Shown here in pieces: positions 7,146 to 14,579 of a DNA stretch of 18,442 nt; the first letter of the stretch is position 1, and every line of letters starts with the position of its first letter. The translations under genes were made by a program, and so were the position numbers. The notes beneath the pieces were generated by a model. That model was not told where the DNA came from, did no database searches, and saw only the letters and a list, made by a program, of their open reading frames with translations. Origin of the DNA: Planctomycetota bacterium (lineage in GTDB: Bacteria; Planctomycetota; MHYJ01; JACPRB01); the NCBI GenBank assembly GCA_023261405.1, contig JAHFOZ010000001.1, positions 35,383 to 53,824 of the forward strand, in the 5' to 3' direction.

Positions 7146-7197
7146 GGAACGGCGCGACGTCGACGGATCCGCTCTGCTCCGCGAAGGAACGGCGCGA
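7144..7197. repeat. 14-bp direct repeat pair between divergent promoters
   Basis: AAGGAACGGCGCGA occurs perfectly at 7144-7157 and 7184-7197, 40 bp apart (nearly four helix turns, so on the same DNA face). Its CGGCGCGA part also forms the core of the inverted repeat at 12525-12557, and a similar GCGGCGC is in the core at 7206-7238. Looks like paired protein-binding sites. Confidence 0.6.
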
Positions 7198-7205
7198 TGA
7201 GCGCG

Positions 7206-7238
7206 TGTTGACGAATTTGCGGCGCTGAATCGTTAACA
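7206..7238. promoter_or_regulatory. 33-bp inverted-repeat operator, copy A
   Basis: The left arm TGTTGACGA and right arm TCGTTAACA are complementary at 8 of 9 positions and flank a G+C core (GCGGCGC). It lies 10 bp before the -35 of the parB-like gene and 60 bp from the -35 of the divergent FHA-dnaA promoter. It matches copy B at 12525-12557 at 25 of 33 positions, with equal length. The binding protein is unknown; it does not resemble a parS site, CIRCE or a DnaA box. Confidence 0.65.
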
Positions 7239-7248
7239 CGGCGCTTCG

Positions 7249-7277
7249 TTGACAGCTCGAGCGGCGTGTGATAGAAA
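7249..7277 (+). promoter_or_regulatory. Promoter of the parB-like gene
   Basis: Perfect -35 TTGACA (7249-7254), 17-base spacer, -10 TAGAAA (7272-7277). Transcription would start near 7284, with a leader of about 42 bases containing the ribosome site AGGAGAAGGGG ahead of ATG 7326. Confidence 0.65.
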
Positions 7278-7325
7278 CACGGTACCATCCACACAGCTGG
7301 GGGATCCGAGGAGAAGGGGTTCACC

Positions 7326-8216
7326 ATGAAGGTCGTCATTCCCGTCAGGGACATCCTGCCCAATCCGTGGCAGGCCCGCAAGAAGATGGACCGCGAGTCC
7401 ATCCGGGCGCTCGCCGAGGAGATCAAGGCCTCCGGGCTCTGGCCCGGCTCCCTGCGCGGCCGCATGAAGGGCTCGACCGTGGAGCTCTGCTACGGCCACC
7501 GCCGGCTCGCGGCGCTCAAGACGCTCGGCTGGGACAAGGTCGAGGTGGAGGTCGACGAGCTGAGCGACGAGGAGATGGCCCTGCAGTCGCTCGCCGAGAA
7601 CTTCCAGCGCGAGGGGCTCTCGGACATCGAGAAGGCCGAGGGGCTCCACACGATGGTCCAGCTCCTTCTCCGGCAGAAGGTCGCCGAGTCCGAGGCGATG
7701 CGGCGCGTGTCGAAGTTCGTGGGCCTTTCCGAGGCGTGGATCCGCGACCTGCTGTCCATGCTCGACATGGAAGCACCCGTCCAGCGCGCGATCCGCGACC
7801 GGAAGATCGCCGGCCGCACCGCGCTCGAGGCCCACCGCTTCGGCGGGAAGGAGATGGTCGCCACCGCCGTGGAGCACAAGCTCCCCGTCCACAGGATCAG
7901 CGCCATCGCCAAGAAGATCCGCAGCATCCCCGACGCCGGCGTGCGCGAGAGGATCCGCAAGGACGTCGTGCAGGGCCGCCTCGTCGCGCCCGAGAAGGTC
8001 GAGGAGAAGGCCCGCAAGATGCTCAAGGGCCGCAAGCTCAAGGCGCCCGAGGACTTCGACCGCCTGCTCTCGGATTGGTCCTTCATCCTGAAGCACTGGA
8101 ACGAGAAGGTCGAGGACATTCTCGTCTACAAGCGCTTCTTCGAGGGCCGCAACACCGGCCCGGTGCGCGCCGAGGCCGCGAAACTCGTGAAGCGCCTGGC
8201 GAAGCTGGCCGAGTAG
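7326..8216 (+). CDS. ParB/Spo0J-family DNA-binding protein (orphan, no ParA nearby)
   Basis: 296 aa, cytoplasmic. The N-terminal ParB domain (about 1-110) has the NPWQAR entry motif, box I as CYGHRRLAAL (55-64, usually GERRxRA) and box II as ENFQREGLSDIEKAEG (91-106). These are the nucleotide (CTP)-binding and clamp-closing segments of the family. A helix-turn-helix follows at about 122-147 (AMRRVSKFVGLSEAWIRDLL). The C-terminal 150 residues are basic and helical, not recognisably the usual ParB dimer domain. Start fixed by a strong ribosome site. It is divergent from FHA-dnaA and ends 6 bp from the convergent methyltransferase. With no parA and no visible parS in the window, it could be a segregation protein, a nucleoid-occlusion (Noc) type, or a transcription regulator acting at the neighbouring operator. 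Confidence 0.85.
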   Translation: MKVVIPVRDILPNPWQARKKMDRESIRALAEEIKASGLWPGSLRGRMKGSTVELCYGHRRLAALKTLGWDKVEVEVDELSDEEMALQSLAENFQREGLSDIEKAEGLHTMVQLLLRQKVAESEAMRRVSKFVGLSEAWIRDLLSMLDMEAPVQRAIRDRKIAGRTALEAHRFGGKEMVATAVEHKLPVHRISAIAKKIRSIPDAGVRERIRKDVVQGRLVAPEKVEEKARKMLKGRKLKAPEDFDRLLSDWSFILKHWNEKVEDILVYKRFFEGRNTGPVRAEAAKLVKRLAKLAE

Positions 8217-8222
8217 GGGTTC

Positions 8223-9845
8223 TCAGCGCAGGCGCGCGTCGCGGAGCGCCTGCTGCGCGCGTCGGAGCCGGGAAAGGTCCCGCGCCTTCCAGCCCGTGGC
8301 ACGCCGGGCGAGGTCGTCCGCCATCGCGAAGGCGTCATCGTCGCGGCCGTCCCTGAGCGCGCGGTCGATCGCCCGGGCCGCCGTCGCCGCCCGCGGCACC
8401 CGGCCGAGCAGCTCGGGATGGATCAGCCGCACGCGCGTGGCATCGCCCGGCTCGATCTTGAGCGCGCCGCCCGCGGACACCCGGCCGAGCAGCTCCACGC
8501 TCAGCATCGTCGCCGCGTTGTACGCCGCGGCCGCCACGAGGGCGGCGGAGGAGCGCCACGGTTCCGACAGGTAGAGGCGGTGCAGGTTGTTCGTGGAGTG
8601 GATCGCGCGGGCGCCGGCCGCGAGGCGCGGGCGCCGCTTCACGAGGTAGCCCAGGAGCAGGTCGGGCGCCGGGAGGAGCCGCCGCACCGAGTACCACGGC
8701 GAGCGCGTGCGGCACTTGTAGTTCCGGTCGATGCCCCGCTCCCGCCCCGAGGCGAGCCAGGCGTCGAGCCCCGCCTCGCCCCCGGCGTAGTCGGTGGGCA
8801 CGGCGAGGAGCCGGCAGGCCTCGCCCGCGCGGTCGAGGAGGGCGAGGTCGGTCGCCGTGAACGTGCTGCCCTCGAGGTGGGAGGGCCGGGCCAGCGCCGG
8901 CAGCAGCCAGCGCTCCGGGAGCCCGAGCTCGCGGGCGCGGCCCGTGGGGAGGAGGAAGAAGTCCTTCTCTCCCGTCACGACGCCGATGAACACGGACGCC
9001 ATCGAGGTGAGGGGCGCGAGGTGCGGGGACTCCAGCGTCTCCGCGGCCGCCGTGCGGCACTCCCCGGGGATGCGCGACCAGACCCACGAAGCGGCCGGGA
9101 CCGCGGCGGGCGCGGCCTCCACCAGCTCCTCCAGGTTGCCCAGCCGCCCGGCCTCGTGCAGGCGGAGCACGCCGGGGCCGACCCCCTCGCAGAGGAGGAG
9201 CGCGACCTTGACGAGCGCACCCTCGAACCAGCTCCCCTCGAGCGCCATGAGGTTCACGCTCGCGAAGCGCCGCTCCAGCATCGCCAGCAGGGGCTTCGTG
9301 TAATTGACGAAGAGCGCCTCGCGCGGCACCACCATCGCGAGCCGGCCTCCCGGGCGGACGAAGCCGCACGCGGTCGCGGTGAAGGCCGCCCACGAGCTGG
9401 CATCGGCCGTGAGGGAGATGCCGCCGCGAGCCGCGGTCTCGAGCTCCAGGCGCTTCCGGGCCACGGAGCGGCCCTGGGTGCGGAGGAACGGCGGGTTCCC
9501 CACCACGGCGTCGAAGGTCAGCTTGCCCAGGTTCTCCCGGGCGAAGAGGAAGAAGTCGTCCTGCGCCAGCCGCCCCCAGCGGAGGCCGGGGTGGCGGGAG
9601 AGGAGCGCGCCGCGCGCCCGGGAGAGGGCCCGGGCGTTCACGTCCACGCCGGCGATCTGGTCCGAGAGCCGCCGCGGCTCCGCGCCGAGCGAGAGGAGGC
9701 GGCCCGTGGCGCTCGCCAGGAAGGAGCCTTCGCCGCAGGAAGGGTCGAAGACCGAGTCGCCCGGCCCGCGCACCGCCCAGCGGGTCATCGGGTCGGCGAG
9801 CTCCGCGGGCGTGTAATAGGCGCCGAGGGCCCGCGCTGCTTCCAC
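8223..9845 (-). CDS. N6-adenine DNA methyltransferase, solitary
   Basis: 540 aa, GTG start at 9845 preceded by GAGGAGAGAG. The N-terminus GAYYTPAELADPM is typical of class I N6-adenine methyltransferases. SAM-binding motif I is DPSCGEGSFL (34-43), a second motif is GVDVNARALSRA (66-77), and the catalytic motif IV is VVGNPPF (114-120). The order I then IV, with a long C-terminal half that would read the target site, fits the gamma / type IIG-like group. A probable target-recognition part is KCRTRSPWYSVRRLLPAPDL. No nuclease domain is seen and no restriction gene flanks it, so it is probably a stand-alone methylase (epigenetic role) unless a partner lies elsewhere. It is third in a minus-strand run after the two zinc-ribbon genes, 71 bp behind the second. 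Confidence 0.85.
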   Translation of the reverse strand: MEAARALGAYYTPAELADPMTRWAVRGPGDSVFDPSCGEGSFLASATGRLLSLGAEPRRLSDQIAGVDVNARALSRARGALLSRHPGLRWGRLAQDDFFLFARENLGKLTFDAVVGNPPFLRTQGRSVARKRLELETAARGGISLTADASSWAAFTATACGFVRPGGRLAMVVPREALFVNYTKPLLAMLERRFASVNLMALEGSWFEGALVKVALLLCEGVGPGVLRLHEAGRLGNLEELVEAAPAAVPAASWVWSRIPGECRTAAAETLESPHLAPLTSMASVFIGVVTGEKDFFLLPTGRARELGLPERWLLPALARPSHLEGSTFTATDLALLDRAGEACRLLAVPTDYAGGEAGLDAWLASGRERGIDRNYKCRTRSPWYSVRRLLPAPDLLLGYLVKRRPRLAAGARAIHSTNNLHRLYLSEPWRSSAALVAAAAYNAATMLSVELLGRVSAGGALKIEPGDATRVRLIHPELLGRVPRAATAARAIDRALRDGRDDDAFAMADDLARRATGWKARDLSRLRRAQQALRDARLR

Positions 9846-9858
9846 GATCTCTCTCCTC

Positions 9859-9875
9859 GGGGCGGACTCCGCCCC
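9859..9875. promoter_or_regulatory. GC-rich hairpin in front of the methyltransferase
   Basis: Perfect 7-bp arms GGGGCGG and CCGCCCC with a 3-base loop lie between the stop of the helical-repeat gene (9917) and the methyltransferase start (9845), directly against its ribosome site. There is no T-run after it on either strand, so it is not an ordinary terminator. It may hinder ribosome access or processivity and so set methyltransferase level. Confidence 0.4.
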
Positions 9876-9916
9876 TCAGGAGCTAGATCGGCGTTCGCGG
9901 CGGGTTCCCTGAACCC

Positions 9917-11857
9917 TCAGTCCGTCTCGCCGCGGATGGACTTCATCGCCCGGTCGCAGGCGTCCGTCAGGTCGAAACCCTGGCCCCGGCGGACCCGCTC
10001 GAGCCCCTCGAGGACCCCGGCGCTCCAGGAGGGGTGCTTTCCCAGGACGCCCAGGAAGTCCGCGGCCGCGGTCCGAAGATAGGCCCAAGAGTCGCTTCCC
10101 TCCACCACTCCGGTGAGCGTCCGGACGAGGTCGCGGCACGCGACTTCCTCGGCCCGGAGGGCCTCGACGCCGGACTCCTCCACGTCGTACTTCAGCAGGT
10201 TCGCGAGGAACTCGAAGACACCGACCTCCTTGAGCGTGTCGTGGTCGGCGAGCACGGCGGCGAGCTTCGGGAGGAAGTCCCGCGCGGAGCCGAAGAAACG
10301 CTCGAGCGACACCCGCTCGATCCGGAGCGGGCCGTACCCGCGATGATCGTCCCGCCGGTACCACCGGTGCAGGGTCCACCACGCCGCCGACCGCACCGGG
10401 GCGGAGTAGGGTCCGAAGATCACGTTCATCACGAAGCGGTGGAGGGCCTCGTCTCCGCGGGCCTCAAGCTGCGCCTCCGCGAAGCGCAGCAGCTCCTTCC
10501 GGGTCTCGTCGTCGGCGGCCGGGAATTTCGCGGGCACGAACCCCTCCGGGGCCGCGCCTCGTGCCGCCGCCTCCTTGAGGCCGTACTGGTGCATCGCGAA
10601 GAGGCCGGCCGAGACCATGTGGTTGAGGACCTCCTCCACCGCCTCGGGCGGCAGGCCGGCCTCCTCCTTGAGCAGCGACTGGAAGACGTACCGCTCCTTG
10701 CGGGCCGCGCGGGCAACCCGGAGCGCCCACTCCGGCTTGAGCTTCCGGCAGAGCACCCGCGCCGCGCGCTCGCGGAGCGTGTCGTCCTCCGTCGTCTCCA
10801 CGATCCCCAGGAGCGTGTCCGCCAGCTCGGGCGCCGGCTCATCCCGGCGCGCGAGGGAGTCCACGAGCTCTCGCTGGACCTCAAGGGGGCTTTCCCGGAT
10901 GGGTTCCTCGACCGGGCGGATCACCCCGAGCCCGATCAGGCGGTTTCCCGCCGCGATCCGTTCGAGGTCGTCCCCCGCGAGCGCCGCCTGGAGCCGCTCC
11001 ACCTCCCCGAGCGCCAGCGCGGCGGCGAATGCCGTCTCGCGATCCGGGGAGGCCAGCGCCTCCCGAAGCAGGGCGTCGTCCTGCGCGAGGCGAACCCCTG
11101 CTTCCAGCCGGAAGGGGGACTTCCTGAGCTCCTCGACGATCCAGCGCTCGTCGCGCATCCGCCCCACGGCCGTCCGGACCCGCCAGCCCGTCAGGACGAG
11201 CGCCGCCTCGCCGCGCAGGTCGGGGTCGCCGATCGCGAGGGCGTCGCGCACGGCCTTCCAGTCGTCGAGGCGCACCCGCGCCAGCGCCGCGAGACCCCGG
11301 GTGCGCGGAAAGGGCGTGGCGTCGAAGATCGCCTTCACGATGTCCAAATCGCCGCCCGGAGGCAGGGACCTGGGCACGAGGCGGGCCAGCGTCTCTTCCG
11401 GCCAGGGGAGCTGCGGGACGAGCTCCTCCTCGAGCTCGGCCGCGTAGCCCTTTTTGAAGAGAAACTTCTCAAGGAAGCGGACGTCGTCCGCGTGGCGCGC
11501 CACGATCCCGGCCTGGCGCTGGTAGATCCGGGTGAAGTTCTCGACCTGGTCCGGGTCCAGCTCGCGGAGCATGCGGGGGACGTTGAAACGGTCGGTTCCC
11601 GCGTCCTTGAGCATGCGGGCGGCGCCGTAGAGCCTTTCCTCCACGACTTCGGCGCCACAGTCCTTGCAGAACTTCGCGAAGGGGGTCCACTTCGCGCACC
11701 AGAAGCAGCGCACGTCGCGCCGCACGGCGCGGCCGCAGTGGACGCAGAGCTCGCCGGCCTTCCACGCGCTTGGCTGCGGCTTCCCGCAGCGCTCGCAGGA
11801 TTGTGCGGCTTCGACCCGGACCTTCTTCGGGGACTTTTTCGCCGGTTTCCTAGCCAC
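9917..11857 (-). CDS. Double-zinc-ribbon protein with long HEAT-like helical repeat region
   Basis: 646 aa, no signal or membrane helix. After a basic N-terminus (KPAKKSPKKVR) come four CxxC pairs (Cys21/24, 38/41, 51/54, 64/67) making two zinc ribbons. A 35-residue helical module (about 76-115, ARMLKDAGTDRFNVPRMLREL) resembles the C-terminus of the upstream protein. The rest (about 170-640) is almost all helix, rich in Ala/Leu/Arg with irregular 30-40 residue units (GDPDLRGEAALVLTGW; DRETAFAAALALGEV; DTLRERAARVLCRKL), as in HEAT repeats. The GTG start overlaps the previous stop by 8 bp (GTGGCTAG), so translation is coupled. Function unknown; the architecture suggests a protein- or nucleic-acid-binding scaffold. 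HEAT assignment is by eye. Confidence 0.75.
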   Translation of the reverse strand: MARKPAKKSPKKVRVEAAQSCERCGKPQPSAWKAGELCVHCGRAVRRDVRCFWCAKWTPFAKFCKDCGAEVVEERLYGAARMLKDAGTDRFNVPRMLRELDPDQVENFTRIYQRQAGIVARHADDVRFLEKFLFKKGYAAELEEELVPQLPWPEETLARLVPRSLPPGGDLDIVKAIFDATPFPRTRGLAALARVRLDDWKAVRDALAIGDPDLRGEAALVLTGWRVRTAVGRMRDERWIVEELRKSPFRLEAGVRLAQDDALLREALASPDRETAFAAALALGEVERLQAALAGDDLERIAAGNRLIGLGVIRPVEEPIRESPLEVQRELVDSLARRDEPAPELADTLLGIVETTEDDTLRERAARVLCRKLKPEWALRVARAARKERYVFQSLLKEEAGLPPEAVEEVLNHMVSAGLFAMHQYGLKEAAARGAAPEGFVPAKFPAADDETRKELLRFAEAQLEARGDEALHRFVMNVIFGPYSAPVRSAAWWTLHRWYRRDDHRGYGPLRIERVSLERFFGSARDFLPKLAAVLADHDTLKEVGVFEFLANLLKYDVEESGVEALRAEEVACRDLVRTLTGVVEGSDSWAYLRTAAADFLGVLGKHPSWSAGVLEGLERVRRGQGFDLTDACDRAMKSIRGETD

Positions 11858-12395
11858 GGCTCTTGCGGATCCTGCCCCAGAGGACGTCCTTCTCCGCGGG
11901 GCTCATGGCCTTGAGCTTCCCCGGGATGGCGTCCTTGGGGAGCCCCTCCCGCTTGAGGAGGAGGGCGAGCTCGAGCTCCGCCGTGGGCACGAACTCGGCG
12001 CCGCACTGGCGGCAGAACTTCCCCGGCCCGCCGGCGGAGCACCAGTAGCAGGTGAGAATGGGCTCCGCCTGCTTTCCGCACGAGCCGCAGAGGTCGCCGC
12101 TCTTGTAGTCCTTGGGCTGCCGGGTCCGGCAGTGAACGCAGTAGACCGCGTCGGGCGAGTCCACGACGACGCTGCCGCCCCCCGCCGATCCGCCCCCGAG
12201 CGCCCAGGCGACCACCGACGCCGCCGCGTCGGCGGAGAGGCCGGCGACCAGCTGCCGCAGCGTGGTCGCATCGCCGACCGTCTTGAAATCCTCCCGGCCC
12301 TTGATGCCCGCCTTCGCGAGCTTCTTGAGCTGCGCGTCCGTCAGGCCCTTGGACTTGAGGATGTTCTTCTCGAGTGCGCTGAAGGTCTTGGCCAT
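11850..12395 (-). CDS. Double-zinc-ribbon protein with N-terminal helical domain
   Basis: 181 aa, start ATG 12395 with ribosome site GGAGG. Residues 5-65 form a small helical domain with a helix-hairpin-helix look (GLTDAQLKKLAKAGIKGREDF). A Gly/Ser linker (67-75) leads to four CxxC pairs (Cys86/89, 103/106, 116/119, 128/131) with the same spacing pattern as the next protein, and then a short C-terminal helical module (ELALLLKREGLPKDAIPGKL). No signal peptide. It leads the three-gene minus-strand unit and is divergent from the NfeD-flotillin operon across a shared intergenic region holding operator copy B. No function can be named; nucleic-acid binding through the ribbons and the N-domain is plausible. 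Confidence 0.75.
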   Translation of the reverse strand: MAKTFSALEKNILKSKGLTDAQLKKLAKAGIKGREDFKTVGDATTLRQLVAGLSADAAASVVAWALGGGSAGGGSVVVDSPDAVYCVHCRTRQPKDYKSGDLCGSCGKQAEPILTCYWCSAGGPGKFCRQCGAEFVPTAELELALLLKREGLPKDAIPGKLKAMSPAEKDVLWGRIRKSRG

Positions 12396-12524
12396 GCTTC
12401 CTCCGAAAGGGTCAGGGGCTCCGAATCACGAATGACGGATAGCGAAGCACGAATCAAGGGACCCCGCAAGGAACACCTGATTCTCTCATCCTCCGGAGAA
12501 GCGAGGTGCCCCCCCAGGTTACAG

Positions 12525-12557
12525 TGTAAACGAAATTTCGGCGCGATTTCGTTAACA
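12525..12557. promoter_or_regulatory. 33-bp inverted-repeat operator, copy B
   Basis: Left arm TGTAAACGAAAT and right arm ATTTCGTTAACA are complementary at 11 of 12 positions around the core TTCGGCGCG. It sits in the 248-bp gap between the divergent zinc-ribbon and NfeD genes, 46 bp before the NfeD -35 box. It matches copy A in length, arm sequence and core. Confidence 0.65.
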
Positions 12558-12603
12558 GGCCCGGCCTTCCGTCGTCTGAGATACGCTGCGGAAGAAGGCG
12601 ACC

Positions 12604-12632
12604 TAGACACCCCGGGAGACGTGCTATAGAAT
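12604..12632 (+). promoter_or_regulatory. Promoter of the NfeD-flotillin operon, short or leaderless transcript
   Basis: -35 TAGACA (one base from TTGACA), 17-base spacer, -10 TAGAAT (12627-12632). Transcription would start near 12639, only about 5 bases before ATG 12644. The GAGGAGA ribosome site (12634-12640) would then be mostly outside the mRNA. Confidence 0.55.
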
Positions 12633-12643
12633 CGAGGAGAGCC

Positions 12644-14122
12644 ATGCGGACGCTGTTTCCTATTGCGGTCCTGCTCCTGGCGGCGGGGTTCTCCCAGGAG
12701 AAGCCCGCGCCGACCCCCCCAGCCCGCGCCAGGGTGGTCGTCATTCCGATCGTCGGCGAGATCGGCTCATCCACCGTCGCCCTCATGAAGCGCGCCGCCG
12801 ACCACATCCGCTCCCGGAAGCCCGACCTGGTCCTCGTGGAGATCGACACCCCCGGCGGCGAGATGGGCGCCATGGTCCGCGTGGGGGAGGAACTCGCCAA
12901 ACTCCACCCGATCCCCACCGTCGCCTTCATCACCCCTTCCATGGAGGGCCGGACGATGGCGGGGGCCTTCTCCGCGGGGGTCTACATCAGCATCTCCTGC
13001 CGGCAGATCTACATGGCCCCGGCCACCTCGATCGGGGCCTCGGCGCCGATCATGATGAAGCCGGACGGCGGCTTCGAGATGGCCCCCGAGAAGATCGTCT
13101 CCGCCGCCCGGGCCCAGTTCCGCGCGCGGGCGGAGCAGCATGGCTACTCGGCCAACCTCGTCCAGGCCATGGTGGACAAGGAGCTCGAGATTTTCGAGGT
13201 CGTCGTCGACGGGAAGAAGCTCTTCCTCACCGAGGGGGAGATGGACGCGCTGAAGACCCAGGGCCAGGAGTTCGCCTGGCCCAAGACTCCCTACGACTCG
13301 AAGACGAAAATCCTCACGCTGACGGACCGGGAGGCGGTGGCGGCCGGGCTGGCGAAGGCCGCCAGCGCGCGCGGCGTGATCTACGAGGAGCGCGGACTGG
13401 TCTCCCCTCTCGAGGAGACGGTGGCCCTCTCCTGGTCCGAGAATCTCGTCGAGTTCCTGACCTCGGGATTCGTCTCGACGATCCTCCTCATCGTGGGGGT
13501 CATCGGGATCTGGGTGGAGCTCAAGACGCCGGGCTTCGGGGCGCCGGGGGTCATCGGCATCCTCGCCCTGGCCATGCTCCTCTTCGGCCACCACCTGGCG
13601 GGGCTCGCGGAGATGTGGGAGATCCTGCTCGTGGTGGCGGGCCTGGCGCTCATCGCCGTGGAACTCTTCCTCCTGCCCGGGACCGGCATCTTCGCCATTA
13701 CCGGCGCGATCTGCGTCCTCGCGGGGATGCTGCTCTCCTTCCAGGACTTCGTGATCCCGGATGTGAAAGGCTCGCCGTGGCAGATGGACGCCCTCCTGAG
13801 CTCGCTCGGCCGCATGGCCGTGGCGCTCATGGGGGCCACGGTCGGGTTCCTGGCGATCCTGCGCTTCCTGCCGAAGGTCCCGTTCATGAACCGGCTGGTG
13901 CTGGCCACGGAGCTCGCGGGGACCGCGCCGGCCGCCTCCACCGGCGACCTCACGGGGAGGCAGGGGCACGCCGTGACCACGCTCCGCCCGGGCGGGAAGG
14001 TCGAGGTGGACGGGCAGCTGCTCGACGTCGTCGCGGAAGGCGAGTTCATCGCACAGGGCGAACCTGTGGAGGTCCTGCGCGTGGAGGGGATGCGGATCGT
14101 GGTCGGGAGGCTGAAGCGGTAA
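12644..14122 (+). CDS. NfeD1-type membrane serine protease (ClpP-class) with C-terminal OB fold
   Basis: 492 aa, first gene of the operon. A signal peptide (MRTLFPIAVLLLAAGFS) precedes a ClpP/SppA-like domain (about 30-245). VEIDTPGGEMGAM (65-77) is the family strand-turn, Ser110 in AFSAGVYIS is the likely nucleophile, and Lys150 in PEKIVSAARAQ is the likely base, a Ser-Lys spacing of 40 as in the archaeal enzyme PH1510. Four to five membrane helices follow (about 275-290, 302-318, 328-345, 350-366 and 390-410), then an NfeD OB-fold domain (about 430-492, TGRQGHAVTTLRPGGKVEVD). These proteins act with SPFH proteins, and PH1510 cuts a stomatin partner. The flotillin two genes downstream is the probable partner. 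Confidence 0.9.
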   Translation: MRTLFPIAVLLLAAGFSQEKPAPTPPARARVVVIPIVGEIGSSTVALMKRAADHIRSRKPDLVLVEIDTPGGEMGAMVRVGEELAKLHPIPTVAFITPSMEGRTMAGAFSAGVYISISCRQIYMAPATSIGASAPIMMKPDGGFEMAPEKIVSAARAQFRARAEQHGYSANLVQAMVDKELEIFEVVVDGKKLFLTEGEMDALKTQGQEFAWPKTPYDSKTKILTLTDREAVAAGLAKAASARGVIYEERGLVSPLEETVALSWSENLVEFLTSGFVSTILLIVGVIGIWVELKTPGFGAPGVIGILALAMLLFGHHLAGLAEMWEILLVVAGLALIAVELFLLPGTGIFAITGAICVLAGMLLSFQDFVIPDVKGSPWQMDALLSSLGRMAVALMGATVGFLAILRFLPKVPFMNRLVLATELAGTAPAASTGDLTGRQGHAVTTLRPGGKVEVDGQLLDVVAEGEFIAQGEPVEVLRVEGMRIVVGRLKR

Positions 14123-14125
14123 CGC

Positions 14126-14566
14126 ATGGAACTCTGGCTCGTCCTGCTGCTCTATGCCGCCGGCCTGTCCCTCATCATCGCCGAGGCGTTCATGCCGGGC
14201 GTGGTGATGGGGATCGCGGGCGTGGCGCTGCTGGCGACGGCCGTCGTCTTCGGGTTCCGGCACCACTGGGCGCTCGGCGCGGGGCAGGTCTCCCTGGCGC
14301 TCTTCGTGGGCCCCGCGTCGATCGTGATCGGGATCCGGCGCCTGACGCTGCGCTCCACGCTCGGGGGGGGCGGATCGTTCGCCCAGGACTACTCCGCCTT
14401 TGCCGGCAAGGAGGGCGAGGCGAACACCGAGCTCCGGCCCGCGGGCATCGTGACGATCGAAGGAAGGAAAGTGGACGTGGTGACCGCCGGCGAGATGGTC
14501 GAGCGCGGCCGCCGCGTCCGCGTGGTCAGGGTCGAAGGCAACCGGATCGTCGTCCGGGCCGTCTGA
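14126..14566 (+). CDS. Short NfeD membrane protein
   Basis: 146 aa, starting 3 bases after the NfeD1 stop with its ribosome site (GGGAGG) inside that gene. Two membrane segments lie at about 3-24 and 26-44, with a possible third at about 55-70. The C-terminal OB-fold NfeD domain (about 92-146) has the family pattern GKEGEANTELRPAGIVTIEG followed by DVVTAGEMVERG. No protease domain, so it is an NfeD1b/NfeD2-like accessory protein. Directly before floA, the usual place for short NfeD proteins thought to support flotillin assembly. Confidence 0.88.
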   Translation: MELWLVLLLYAAGLSLIIAEAFMPGVVMGIAGVALLATAVVFGFRHHWALGAGQVSLALFVGPASIVIGIRRLTLRSTLGGGGSFAQDYSAFAGKEGEANTELRPAGIVTIEGRKVDVVTAGEMVERGRRVRVVRVEGNRIVVRAV

Positions 14567-14579
14567 TACTGGAGGTCTG

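Noticed and set aside
7208..7236. Second promoter inside operator copy A using TTGACG as -35
   Set aside because: At 17 bases spacing the -10 would be CGTTAA, a poor match, while the box pair at 7249-7277 is much better.
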